Assembly: GCA_003674045.1 (NCBI GenBank)
Contig: PENC01000027.1
Coordinates: 1-64,000 of the forward strand
Length of the DNA: 64,000 nt
Source of the DNA: Streptomyces griseocarneus
Lineage (GTDB): Bacteria; Actinomycetota; Actinomycetes; Streptomycetales; Streptomycetaceae
Direction of reading: 5' to 3'
The notes under the pieces were generated by a model, which searched no databases, had not been told where the DNA came from, and worked only from the letters and a program-made list of their open reading frames with translations. Below, piece after piece: positions 37,065 through 45,433 of this stretch; position 1 is the first letter of the stretch, and each line of letters opens with the position of its first letter. The position numbers were made by a program, and so were the translations under genes.

Positions 37065-37097
37065 GGTCGCGCAGTTCCCCGCGCCCCTTTGGGGCGC
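37065..37097 (+). repeat. Dispersed Streptomyces intergenic repeat, copy 1
   Basis: The 23 bases at 37065-37087 (core GCGCAGTTCCCCGCGCCCC) recur exactly, inverted, at 42067-42089. Here the core is followed by TTT and GGGGCGC, making a small GCGCCCC/GGGGCGC hairpin. I recall very similar elements between many Streptomyces genes. Confidence 0.8.
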
Positions 37098-37167
37098 TGC
37101 CGAACTGCACCGGACTTCGCCAAGCCCGCTGAGAACCCCGGCGCGAAGAAGCTCCAGGCACGAAGAA

Positions 37168-37194
37168 GCCCCGGGGCGTACGCCGCCCCGGGGC
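37168..37194. terminator. Hairpin terminator
   Basis: GCCCCGGGGCG and CGCCCCGGGGC pair over 11 bp with loop TACGC, 20 bp beyond the stop of the DUF4352-type gene and after the rightward small gene. Confidence 0.75.
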
Positions 37195-37214
37195 CATCAG
37201 TCGCACAGGTGCCG

Positions 37215-38219
37215 TTACTTCACGGCACCCGTCCACGTCGCTTCCTTGTACGTGATCACGCCCGGCTCGACGCTGATCTCCATGCGGTCGTGCGCCTTCT
37301 TCTCCGGCATCAGGTAGATGTAGGTGCCGGTGACCGACTTGCCCGGGTGGGGGCGGCCCTTGATGCCCTGGTTGAAGGTGGGGCCCTTGCTGAAGTCGTA
37401 GGTGCGCTCGATCCCCGCGCCGTCGCCGTCGCGGGCCTTGACCTGCGTCAGCTCGAGGTCGACGTCCTTGCCGGTGCCGTTCTCGACGGTGATCTCCACC
37501 TTGTAGGCGACGAAGCCGTCCTTGGCCGCGTACTTGCCGAGCTCCACCTCCTCCGGCCGGGAGACGGTGACCTTGAGGCCGTCCCGGTAGGACGCCGTCT
37601 TCCCGAAGTCGAGCGCGAGCTTGTCGGCCGACTTCCGGTCCTCGTCGAGGTCGCCGGATTCGTCGGAGGGCGAGGGGGGCGCGCTGGCCGTCGTGTCCCT
37701 CTTCCGCTCCTCCTCGTCGATGTCCTTCTTGACCTTGTCGATCACTCCCACGGTGAGCAGGAGCCCGACGACGGCCAGCGCGCAGGCGAGACCGCCGAAG
37801 ACGGTGCCCACGATGGCCATCGTCTTGTTCGTCGCCGCGCCGTTGCGCGCCCGGCCGATGCCGACCACACCGAAGACGACGGCCAGGACACCGAGGATGG
37901 CCCCGGCCCAGAAGAGGAAGGGGACGCCGGCGATCGACGCACCGATGAGGCCCAGCACCAGAGCCGCGATGCCCGCCCCGTTGCGCGGCGATTCGACGAA
38001 CGGCGGGAACCCCATCGGCGGCACCGGGCCCATGGGCGGTACCGGCCCCATGGGCGGCGGACCCATGAGCGGCGGGCCCATCGGCGGCACAGGTCCCGCA
38101 GGCGGCACAGGCGGCACCGGGCCGAGCGGCGGCACCGCCTCCGTCGGGGGCCCCGGCGGCATCCCCCACTGCGGGGGATCCTGCGGGGCGGGCGGCGGCG
38201 GAGGCGGCGGGGTGGTCAT
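37215..38219 (-). CDS. Proline-rich DUF4190/DUF4352-type membrane lipoprotein-like protein
   Basis: 334 residues. Residues 1-75 are a Pro/Gly/Met tail with repeats of the MGPVPP type. Two hydrophobic helices (about 83-108 and 125-158) joined by RARNGAATNK match DUF4190. The rest (about 200-334) is an immunoglobulin-like extracellular domain of the DUF4352 type with VEITVENGTGKDVDLELTQV and a C-terminal EPGVITYKEATW. A similar domain order is common in Streptomyces; function unknown. Confidence 0.75.
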   Translation of the reverse strand: MTTPPPPPPPAPQDPPQWGMPPGPPTEAVPPLGPVPPVPPAGPVPPMGPPLMGPPPMGPVPPMGPVPPMGFPPFVESPRNGAGIAALVLGLIGASIAGVPFLFWAGAILGVLAVVFGVVGIGRARNGAATNKTMAIVGTVFGGLACALAVVGLLLTVGVIDKVKKDIDEEERKRDTTASAPPSPSDESGDLDEDRKSADKLALDFGKTASYRDGLKVTVSRPEEVELGKYAAKDGFVAYKVEITVENGTGKDVDLELTQVKARDGDGAGIERTYDFSKGPTFNQGIKGRPHPGKSVTGTYIYLMPEKKAHDRMEISVEPGVITYKEATWTGAVK

Positions 38220-38426
38220 TCGGGTTCTTCCTCGGGAGCTGCGGGGTCGATCCGGCGATCCGCCCCTGTTTGCGATCTTTGTGAATTTTTAGCAATTTTT
38301 GGATAAACCTTGGGAAGGTTATCCCGCGTGCCGCATGGCATGGACATCGGCATGCCACCCGCCTCCACCCCTCCCCACCTCACCTCGCCGGTTACCATCC
38401 GGGTTGACACGGGCACCCTGTGTGTC

Positions 38427-39365
38427 ATGAGTGATGCGCGCAGGCGGACACCGGTGACGCCCGACGGGCGGCTCGGCGCAGCGGCGGAGCACCCCGGGCG
38501 GCACGACGCGCGCTACCGGGAGCGACGGAACGCCCTGGCGCGCCCGGCCCGCGGCCATCGGGTGGGCGACCCCGTCCCGTACGCGGCGTACACCGAGAGC
38601 GAGCACACGACCTGGAGCGTCGTACGGGCGGCGCTGGCGGAGGCGCACTCCCGGTACGCGTGCGCCGCGGTCCTGGAGGCCGCCGAGGACGTGCCCATTC
38701 CGGCGGACCGCATTCCACAGCTCACGGACGTCGGCGCGACGCTGCGGCCGCTGACCGGGTTCGACTTCACGCTCAGCGGCGGGCCTGTGGAGGACGGGCG
38801 CTTCTTCAGGGCATTCGACCGCGGGTACTTCCACGCCGTGCAGTACGTCCGGCATCCCGCGGTGCCGATGTACACGCCCGAGCCCGATGTGATCCATGAC
38901 GTGGTCGGCCACGGCATCCACCTGTCGTCGCCGCGGTTCGCCGAGCTCTACCGCCTCTTCGGCCGGGCCGCCGTCCGCGTCCGCACGCCCGAGGCCCTCA
39001 CGCTGCTCAACCGGGTCTACTGGTTCACGCTGGAGGCCGGCGTCGTCGCGGAGGGAGGGAACGTCAAGGCGTACGGCGCGGCACTGCTCTCCTCCTCCGG
39101 CGAACTGGCCCGGCTGGCCGAGTGCGACATCCGCGAGCTGGATCCGGGCGTCATGGCCCGGACGCGGTACCTGGTCTCGGGCTACCAGCAGGTGCTGTTC
39201 CGCGCGCGCTCGCTGGACCATCTGACGGAGACCCTGACGGGCTTCCTGGCGGGCTTCGACGACGCGTGGGCGCGGGAAACCACCATGGGCGCGGGGGAAG
39301 TTATCCACAGGCCGGAGCCTCTCCCGACACGGTTCGCGCCGGACACCGCAGAATGGGGTCCATGA
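38427..39365 (+). CDS. Phenylalanine-4-hydroxylase
   Basis: 312 residues. The enzyme hydroxylates phenylalanine to tyrosine with Fe(II), tetrahydrobiopterin and O2. The iron ligands are visible: H157 and H162 in DVIHDVVGHGIHL and E203 in YWFTLEAGVV. MYTPEPDVIHD and YGAALLSSSGEL also fit the biopterin-dependent aromatic hydroxylase fold. No pterin recycling gene is near. The ATG at 38427 lacks a ribosome site; a TTGACA hexamer lies 18 bp upstream. The stop overlaps the next start (ATGA), coupling it to the S9 peptidase. Confidence 0.9.
   Translation: MSDARRRTPVTPDGRLGAAAEHPGRHDARYRERRNALARPARGHRVGDPVPYAAYTESEHTTWSVVRAALAEAHSRYACAAVLEAAEDVPIPADRIPQLTDVGATLRPLTGFDFTLSGGPVEDGRFFRAFDRGYFHAVQYVRHPAVPMYTPEPDVIHDVVGHGIHLSSPRFAELYRLFGRAAVRVRTPEALTLLNRVYWFTLEAGVVAEGGNVKAYGAALLSSSGELARLAECDIRELDPGVMARTRYLVSGYQQVLFRARSLDHLTETLTGFLAGFDDAWARETTMGAGEVIHRPEPLPTRFAPDTAEWGP
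39301..39309 (+). promoter_or_regulatory. DnaA box TTATCCACA inside a coding region
   Basis: A perfect 9-mer within the last codons of the hydroxylase gene (encoding VIHR). Probably incidental. Confidence 0.25.
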
Positions 39366-41239
39366 CCGAGAGCAACGGGGCCAAGCTGACCACCGGCGTC
39401 GCGACGGGTGAGGACACCGCGCCGCGCGCCACCGCGACCATGCCGGACTGGGAGAAGCGCTTCCGAGCGCCGAGAGTCGGCCTGCCGCAGTGGGCGGAGG
39501 ACGCCCCGGACCACTCGCTGTTCACGTCGAACGTGACGGGCACGTACGAGCTGTACGCGTGGGACCGCGCGACGGGCGGGAAGCGACAGGCCACCGACCG
39601 TCCCAACGGCACGACGGGTGGCGTGCTGTCCCCGGACGGCGAGTGGATCTGGTGGTTCGCCGACAAGGACGGGGACGAGTTCGGCGTCTGGATGCGCCAG
39701 CCGTTCCGCGGCGGTGCCGACGAGACGGCCGTGCCCGGTCTCGCCCCCTCCTACCCGGCGGGCCTGGCCCTCGGCCGGGACGGCACGGTGGTCGTCGGCC
39801 GGTCCACGGACGACGGGGGCTCCACGGTGCACGTGGCCCGCGCCGGTGCCGAGCCGGTGGAGATCTACCGCCACGAGGAGTCCGCGGGTGTCGGCGGGCT
39901 CTCCCACGACAGCACGCTGATCGCCATCGAGCACACCGAGCACGGCGACGCCATGCACTCCGCGATCCGGATCGTCCGCGCGGACGGCACCGTGGTCGCC
40001 GACCTGGACGACACCGTCGGCGGCACGGAGGAACTGGGGCTGGCGGTCATGGGCTTCGCCCCGGTCGACGGGGACTCCCGGCTGCTCGTCGGGCACCAGC
40101 GGCGCGGCCGCTGGGAGCCGATGCTGTGGGACGCGGTCACGGGCGAGGAGACACCGCTGGCCCTGGACCTGCCGGGCGACCTGCACGCCGACTGGTATCC
40201 GGACGGGTCCGCGCTGCTGGTCGAGCACAGCTACCAGGCGCGTTCCGAGCTCTGGCGGTACGACCTGGCCGACGCCCGCCCGGTCAGGCTCGACACCCCG
40301 GAGGGCACGGTGTCGGGGGCGCTGCCGCGCCCGGACGGCACGGTGGAGTTCCTGTGGTCGTCGGCGGCGACCCCGCCCGCGGTGCGGTCCACGAGCGGGC
40401 AGCTCGTGCTGGAGCCGCCGACGGTGCCGGACGGCTTCGGCCGGGCCCCGGATTCGGTCCCGGTCACCGACGTCTGGGTGGAGGGGCCGGGCGGCACGGT
40501 GCACGCGCTGGTCCAGAAGCCGGAAGGCGAGGGCCCGTTCCCGACGGTCTTCGACATCCACGGCGGCCCGACATGGCACGACAGCGACGAGTTCGCGGCC
40601 GGTCCCGCCGCCTGGGTGGACCACGGCTTCGCGGTCGTGCGCGTCAACTACCGGGGCTCGACGGGCTACGGCCGGGCCTGGACGGACGCCCTCAAGCACC
40701 GGGTGGGCCTGATCGAGCTGGAGGACATCGCCGCCGTCCGGGAGTGGGCGGTGGCCTCGGGCCTCGCGGACCCGGAGCGGCTGGTGCTCACGGGTGGCTC
40801 GTGGGGCGGCTATCTGACGCTGCTGGGCCTGGGCACCCAGCCGGACGCGTGGGCGCTGGGGCTCGCGGCCGTGCCCGTCGCGGACTACGTCACGGCGTAC
40901 CACGACGAGATGGAGGCGCTGAAGGCGCTGGACCGCACGCTCCTGGGCGGCACCCCCGAGGAGGTGCCGGAGCGCTACGCGGCGTCGTCACCGCTGACGT
41001 ACGTGGACGACGTGCGCGTCCCCGTCTTCGTCTCGGCGGGGATGAACGACCCGCGCTGCCCGATCCGCCAGATCGAGAACTACGTGGACCGGCTGACGGA
41101 GCGCGGCCACCCGCTGGAGGTGTACCGCTACGACGCGGGCCACGGCTCGCTGGTCGTGGACGAGCGGGTCAAGCAGCTCCGGCTGGAGATCGCTTTTGTG
41201 GAACGTCATCTGGCCCGCCGTCCGGATCGTCAGGGGTGA
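39362..41239 (+). CDS. S9-family (prolyl oligopeptidase-like) serine peptidase
   Basis: 625 residues. An N-terminal beta-propeller (about 45-370) with repeats such as LSPDGEWIWW is followed by an alpha/beta hydrolase domain: oxyanion region DIHGGPTWH, nucleophile S480 in GGSWGGYL, D563 in MNDPRCP and H594 in AGHGS. Such enzymes are acylaminoacyl- or dipeptidyl-peptidases in the cytosol; no signal peptide is seen. The start overlaps the phenylalanine hydroxylase stop by 4 bp. The last 71 bp overlap the converging SURF1 gene. Confidence 0.9.
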   Translation: MTESNGAKLTTGVATGEDTAPRATATMPDWEKRFRAPRVGLPQWAEDAPDHSLFTSNVTGTYELYAWDRATGGKRQATDRPNGTTGGVLSPDGEWIWWFADKDGDEFGVWMRQPFRGGADETAVPGLAPSYPAGLALGRDGTVVVGRSTDDGGSTVHVARAGAEPVEIYRHEESAGVGGLSHDSTLIAIEHTEHGDAMHSAIRIVRADGTVVADLDDTVGGTEELGLAVMGFAPVDGDSRLLVGHQRRGRWEPMLWDAVTGEETPLALDLPGDLHADWYPDGSALLVEHSYQARSELWRYDLADARPVRLDTPEGTVSGALPRPDGTVEFLWSSAATPPAVRSTSGQLVLEPPTVPDGFGRAPDSVPVTDVWVEGPGGTVHALVQKPEGEGPFPTVFDIHGGPTWHDSDEFAAGPAAWVDHGFAVVRVNYRGSTGYGRAWTDALKHRVGLIELEDIAAVREWAVASGLADPERLVLTGGSWGGYLTLLGLGTQPDAWALGLAAVPVADYVTAYHDEMEALKALDRTLLGGTPEEVPERYAASSPLTYVDDVRVPVFVSAGMNDPRCPIRQIENYVDRLTERGHPLEVYRYDAGHGSLVVDERVKQLRLEIAFVERHLARRPDRQG

Positions 41240-42005
41240 TGCCGAGGGCCAGGTCGCGGGCCGCCTCCGCCTCACGGCGGAAGAGGCGGAACCACATGAA
41301 GACGACGAAGCCGGCGAAGACGAACCACTCACCGGTGTAGCCGAGGTTCTGGAACGCCTTGAGGTCCAGGCCGCTGCCGGGGGGCGCGGCGGGTGGCACG
41401 GGGGTCAGCTTGCCCTCGGCCTCCGTCGCGGTGACCCAGCCGTCGTAGACGTCGTACGGCACGAGGTTCACCAGCGTGGCCGCGCTGATGATGCCGAGCT
41501 GTCCCCGGGGCAGGCCGCCGCCCGCGTGCACGCCCTTGGAGCTTGCGCCCTCCGAGGCCTGGAGGGCGCCGGTGACGGTGACGTGCCCGGTCGGCGGAGC
41601 GGGCACGGCGGCGACGTCGGCCTGGGAACCCGGGTCGCCCGGCAGCCAGCCACGGACGACGGGCAGGGCCTTGCCGTGGTCGGTCCGCAGCAGGGTCAGG
41701 ACGTAGAAGCCGTTGCGGCGGTCCAGGTCCCGGTCGGGCACGAGCAGCTGGTGCCCGGCGTCGTAACGGCCTTCGGCGACGGCCCGGCGGCCCGAGGTCT
41801 CGGTGCTGACCGGCAGCAGATCCTCGATCGGCTCGGCCTTCTTGGCCCCGGCGGTCTCGGCCTGCGCCTGCTGCTCGCGGTGCGAGTCGACGCGGGACTC
41901 GAAACGGCCGAGCTGCCAGCTGCCCATGAAAAGGCAGAAGGGGATGGCCAGCACGGCGAAGGCGTTGATCCCCCACCAACGGGGGGTCAGCAGAAACCGG
42001 TACAC
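41169..42005 (-). CDS. SURF1-family cytochrome oxidase biogenesis protein
   Basis: 278 residues from GTG 42005. Two membrane helices, near 11-30 (WWGINAFAVLAIPFCLFMGSW) and 231-250, flank a periplasm-side domain, the SURF1/Shy1 pattern. GSWQLGRFESR and LVPYDVYDGW are family features. SURF1 helps assemble the haem a/copper centre of aa3 oxidase. No ctaA/B genes are in this window. The 3' end overlaps the S9 peptidase gene. Confidence 0.88.
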   Translation of the reverse strand: MYRFLLTPRWWGINAFAVLAIPFCLFMGSWQLGRFESRVDSHREQQAQAETAGAKKAEPIEDLLPVSTETSGRRAVAEGRYDAGHQLLVPDRDLDRRNGFYVLTLLRTDHGKALPVVRGWLPGDPGSQADVAAVPAPPTGHVTVTGALQASEGASSKGVHAGGGLPRGQLGIISAATLVNLVPYDVYDGWVTATEAEGKLTPVPPAAPPGSGLDLKAFQNLGYTGEWFVFAGFVVFMWFRLFRREAEAARDLALGITPDDPDGGPDDVPQKRSPAGAA

Positions 42006-42066
42006 GCCCCCACGGTACGGGTACGGCTCGCCGCCCGGGCTTCCGGGTCCGGGGTGCACCCCGTCA

Positions 42067-42089
42067 GGGGCGCGGGGAACTGCGCGACC
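42067..42089 (-). repeat. Dispersed intergenic repeat, copy 2 (inverted)
   Basis: 23 bases exactly complementary to 37065-37087, lying in the gap between SURF1 and the next gene. Confidence 0.8.
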
Positions 42090-42169
42090 AGCCATAGCGG
42101 ACGCGCAGACGCGCGCGGAGCGCAAGACGCACCCCGGTAGGCGCAACCGGACCACCGGCCCGCAGCCGC

Positions 42170-43345
42170 TTACGACGAAGTCGCAAGCGGCCCGGTGCGG
42201 TAGACCGTGCCCGCGCAGGCGTCGTCGATCTTCGTCTCCGCGGCGGTCGGTTCGCCGCCCTCCGGGGTGTGGCTGAGGACGACGCCGGGCGAGGGCGGCG
42301 GGGAGCCGCCCGGGTCGGTGACGCCCTGCTGCTGGCCCACGGCCGGGAGAGGACCCGGAGGGGAGGGCGGCGCGGCGGCGACGCCCGGCGTCGGGGAGCC
42401 GCCCCCGGACGGCTTGGCGCAGCCCTCCTTCGACGGGATCCAGGCGAACTTCACCTCGTACGCCTGGCCCGGCTGGAGGATGACCTCGCCGGAATCGCCC
42501 GTCGGGTCGGGCAGCCCGGTCGCCACGTCGCCGGGCGTGTGGTCGACGACGGAGACGCGCGAGGGGTCGGCGCTGCCGCGGGCGGTGACGGAGACCGTGC
42601 CGGGCCCCGTGACCGTGCAGATGGAGTGGGAGATGTTCACGACGCGGAAGGCCCCGTAGACCCGGCCCTCCTTGTCGGCGGTGCCGACCATGCCCGTGCC
42701 CCGGCCGAGCTGATCGCGGAAGCACGTGGGCGAGACCGCGGCGAAAGTGCTGGTGGGGTCGGGCAGGGTGCCGCCCGGCGAACCGGACGGCTTGATCTCG
42801 TTGTCGGGGGCGGCGCTGCCGTTCCCGGCCCGCTGCTGGCGCTCGGATTCCCGCTGCTCCTTGCGGTCGGGCACGCGCGAACGCGGCTGGTCGCCGTCGA
42901 TGGCACCGGCCTCCCGGCCGCCCGCCTCCGTCCCGCGCTCCGCGTTGTGGGCGCTGGCGGTGTTGGCGTGGCGCTCCTCCGAGGTGCCGTCGATCACCGC
43001 GACATGGAGGAACGCGGGCAGGGCCGTACCGCCGAGGATCACCGCGGCCGCGGCGCCGACGAGGACCTGCCGCCTGCGGGTGCGCCGGGCGGGCACGGCG
43101 TGCCGGAGGTGCTCCAGCGCGTCGGGTGACGGTTCGAGGTCGCCGACGGCACCCTGCAGCAGCCGCCGCAGTGCCTGTTCGTCCAGCGACTCGGGCGAGT
43201 CCTGGGCGCCGGCCGGGCCCTTCACCTCGTGAAAGCCCTGCTCACCGCCGGGACGACGGCGTCCCTCGCCGGAACCCCGGTCCTGCTCGCCCTCACCCTC
43301 CCGGGAGCCCCCGGGGAACCCGGGAAACGGAAAACGGTCGTTCAT
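42170..43345 (-). CDS. Membrane protein coupled to a SigE-family sigma factor
   Basis: 391 residues. An N-terminal cytoplasmic segment (about 1-92, with ESLDEQALRRLLQGAV and ARRTRRR) is followed by one membrane helix (about 94-115) and a Ser/Pro/Gly-rich extracellular part with a beta-domain (about 205-315, CFRDQLG, VVNISHSICTV). The start overlaps the sigma factor stop by 4 bp. The placement and topology suggest an anti-sigma or co-sigma partner, but no ZAS-type zinc motif is seen. Confidence 0.7.
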   Translation of the reverse strand: MNDRFPFPGFPGGSREGEGEQDRGSGEGRRRPGGEQGFHEVKGPAGAQDSPESLDEQALRRLLQGAVGDLEPSPDALEHLRHAVPARRTRRRQVLVGAAAAVILGGTALPAFLHVAVIDGTSEERHANTASAHNAERGTEAGGREAGAIDGDQPRSRVPDRKEQRESERQQRAGNGSAAPDNEIKPSGSPGGTLPDPTSTFAAVSPTCFRDQLGRGTGMVGTADKEGRVYGAFRVVNISHSICTVTGPGTVSVTARGSADPSRVSVVDHTPGDVATGLPDPTGDSGEVILQPGQAYEVKFAWIPSKEGCAKPSGGGSPTPGVAAAPPSPPGPLPAVGQQQGVTDPGGSPPPSPGVVLSHTPEGGEPTAAETKIDDACAGTVYRTGPLATSS

Positions 43346-44001
43346 ACCGGAGCCTCCATGGCGGCACGGAGCGCCGCGATGCCCCGGGAGCCGTACGCCT
43401 TGACCGAGCCGATCGAGAGCCCCAGGGTCTCGGCGACCTGGGCCTCGGTCATGTCGGCGAAGTAGCGGAGGACGAGCACCTCACGCTGGCGGCGCTGCAG
43501 TCCGCGCATCGCGGTGATCAATTGGTCTCGCTCCAGCTGTTCGTACGCCCCCTCCTCGGCGCTCGCCATGTCGGGCATCGGCTTCGAGAGGAGCTTCAGC
43601 CCGAGGATGCGGCGGCGCAGCGCGGATCGGGACAGGTTGACGACGGTCTGCCTCAGATAGGCAAGGGTCTTCTCCGGGTCGCGGACGCGCCCTCGCGCGG
43701 AGTGCACCCGGATGAACGCCTCCTGCACCACGTCCTCGCAGGACGCGGTGTCGTCGAGGAGCAGCGCGGCGAGCCCGAGGAGCGACCGGTAGTGGGCCCG
43801 GTAGGTCTCGGTGAGGTGGTCGACTGTGGTGCCCGCTGCCATCGCCTCGTCAGCGTCCCCGCGCTGCTGGGGAATCGGAGCGGCGGATCGCGTGGTCGGC
43901 CAGGGAGCGATCACCGGCATGCCGCCCGGCGTGCGGGGGTGCGGGCGCACTGCACTGCCGCCGCGCCGCGGGGCGCTTGCGATGCTGATGACCTCTGCCA
44001 C
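43342..44001 (-). CDS. SigE-family (SACE-type) ECF RNA polymerase sigma factor
   Basis: 219 residues from GTG 44001. Region 2 runs from about 62 to 128 (YRAHYRSLLGLAALLLDD, CEDVVQEAFIRV) and region 4 from about 155 to 213 (LQRRQREVLVLRYFADMTEAQVAETLGLSIGSVKAYGSRG). The first about 53 residues are a low-complexity extension, so an internal start near MAAGTTVDHL is possible. It is translationally coupled to the membrane protein downstream, which may sense envelope conditions. Confidence 0.85.
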   Translation of the reverse strand: MAEVISIASAPRRGGSAVRPHPRTPGGMPVIAPWPTTRSAAPIPQQRGDADEAMAAGTTVDHLTETYRAHYRSLLGLAALLLDDTASCEDVVQEAFIRVHSARGRVRDPEKTLAYLRQTVVNLSRSALRRRILGLKLLSKPMPDMASAEEGAYEQLERDQLITAMRGLQRRQREVLVLRYFADMTEAQVAETLGLSIGSVKAYGSRGIAALRAAMEAPV

Positions 44002-44317
44002 GCCTGTTGGACACGCTTCCCCCCGTCAGGGTTGTACGCGCGAGGCGGCCCGTCTGACACAACACCGCGGGACGATGTGTCATTTGCCCTCATGCGTACC
44101 AGCTCTTTCCCAATGCCCCGATTTTGGTATCGCCTCGAGAGACGGCACCAAAGACGCTCCCCGTCCGGCCGACGGTTGCGGTGCGGGACCGCCGCCGCAC
44201 CCGCTCCACCGGGTGTGAATGCTCGAACACATCATCCACCCAGCTCAAGAGGTCCGTACCAACGACTTGATCACAGGACCTTCACGGGTTCTCCAGATCG
44301 GGAAACAGTCCTCCAGA

Positions 44318-45433
44318 TTAGGGAGCGGCCGACTCCGCCGCCACGACTTCGGCGATCTGAATCGCATTCAACGCGGCACCCTTGCGCAGATTGTCGCCAC
44401 AAACGAACAATTCCAGCGCATTCGGGTCGTCCAGCGAGCGCCGCACCCGCCCCGCCCAGGTGGGGTCCGTACCGACCGCGTCGACCGGTGTGGGGAACTC
44501 CCCCGCGCCCGGGTCGTCGACGAGCACCACGCCCGGCGCGTTGGCCAGGATCTCCTGTGCCCGCTCCGCCGTCACCTCGTTCTCGAACCGCGCGTGCACG
44601 GCCAGCGAGTGGGTGGTGATCACCGGCACGCGGACACAGGTGACGCTCACCCGCAGCCCGGGCAGGGCGAGGATCTTCCGGGTCTCCTCACGGATCGCCA
44701 GCTCCTGGGACGACCAGCCGGCGTCCCGCAGCTCGCCCGCCCACGGCACCACGTTCAGCGCCAGCGGCGCCGGGAACGGCCCGGCCCCGTCGCCGACCGC
44801 GCGCCGTACGTCACCGGTCCTGCCGCCCAGCTCCGTACCGGTCACGGCGGTGAGCTGGGCCCGCAGCGCCTCGGCGCCCGCCCGGCCCGCGCCCGACGCG
44901 GCCTGATAGGAGGAGACGACCAGCTCGTCCAGCCCGAACTCGGCGTGCAGCGCGCCCACCGCGCCGATCATCGTCAGCGTGGCGCAGTCCGGGTTGGCGA
45001 CGATCCCGCGCGGCCGTATCCGGGCGGCGTGGGCGTTGATCTCGGGGACCACCAGCGGCACGTCTGCGGCCGACCGGAAGGCCGCGGAGCCGTCCACGAC
45101 GACCGCGCCCTTGGCGACCGCGACGGGCGCCCACTGGGCGGCGACCTCGTCCGGCACGTCGAACAGCGCGATGTCGACGCCGTCCAGGGCCTCCTCGGTC
45201 AGCGCGAGCACCTCGGTCTCCACGCCCCGGACGGCCAGCTTCCGGCCCGCCGAGCGAGCGGACGCGACGAGGCGTATCTCGCCCCACACGTCCGCGCGCT
45301 GCGACAGGATCTCCAGCATCACCGTCCCCACGACGCCCGTGGCGCCGACGACGGCGAGAGTCGGCCCACGGCCGGTACGGCTGCCGGGAGAACCCTGGTC
45401 AGCGGCACCGGCCGCGGAGCCGACGGCGGTCAT
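44318..45433 (-). CDS. asd: Aspartate-semialdehyde dehydrogenase
   Basis: 371 residues. Second step of the aspartate pathway, NADPH reduction of aspartyl phosphate. NADP-binding GATGVVG (30-36) and catalytic C150 in VANPDCATL are visible; RVPVITTHS is the phosphate/active-site His region. The first about 24 residues are an actinobacterial extension. Its ATG overlaps the ask stop by 4 bp. Confidence 0.95.
   Translation of the reverse strand: MTAVGSAAGAADQGSPGSRTGRGPTLAVVGATGVVGTVMLEILSQRADVWGEIRLVASARSAGRKLAVRGVETEVLALTEEALDGVDIALFDVPDEVAAQWAPVAVAKGAVVVDGSAAFRSAADVPLVVPEINAHAARIRPRGIVANPDCATLTMIGAVGALHAEFGLDELVVSSYQAASGAGRAGAEALRAQLTAVTGTELGGRTGDVRRAVGDGAGPFPAPLALNVVPWAGELRDAGWSSQELAIREETRKILALPGLRVSVTCVRVPVITTHSLAVHARFENEVTAERAQEILANAPGVVLVDDPGAGEFPTPVDAVGTDPTWAGRVRRSLDDPNALELFVCGDNLRKGAALNAIQIAEVVAAESAAP

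Noticed and set aside
29190..38300. attR copy of the tRNA-Pro 3' end
   Set aside because: I looked for a second GGGTTCAAATCCCGCC-type segment in this interval by eye and did not see one.
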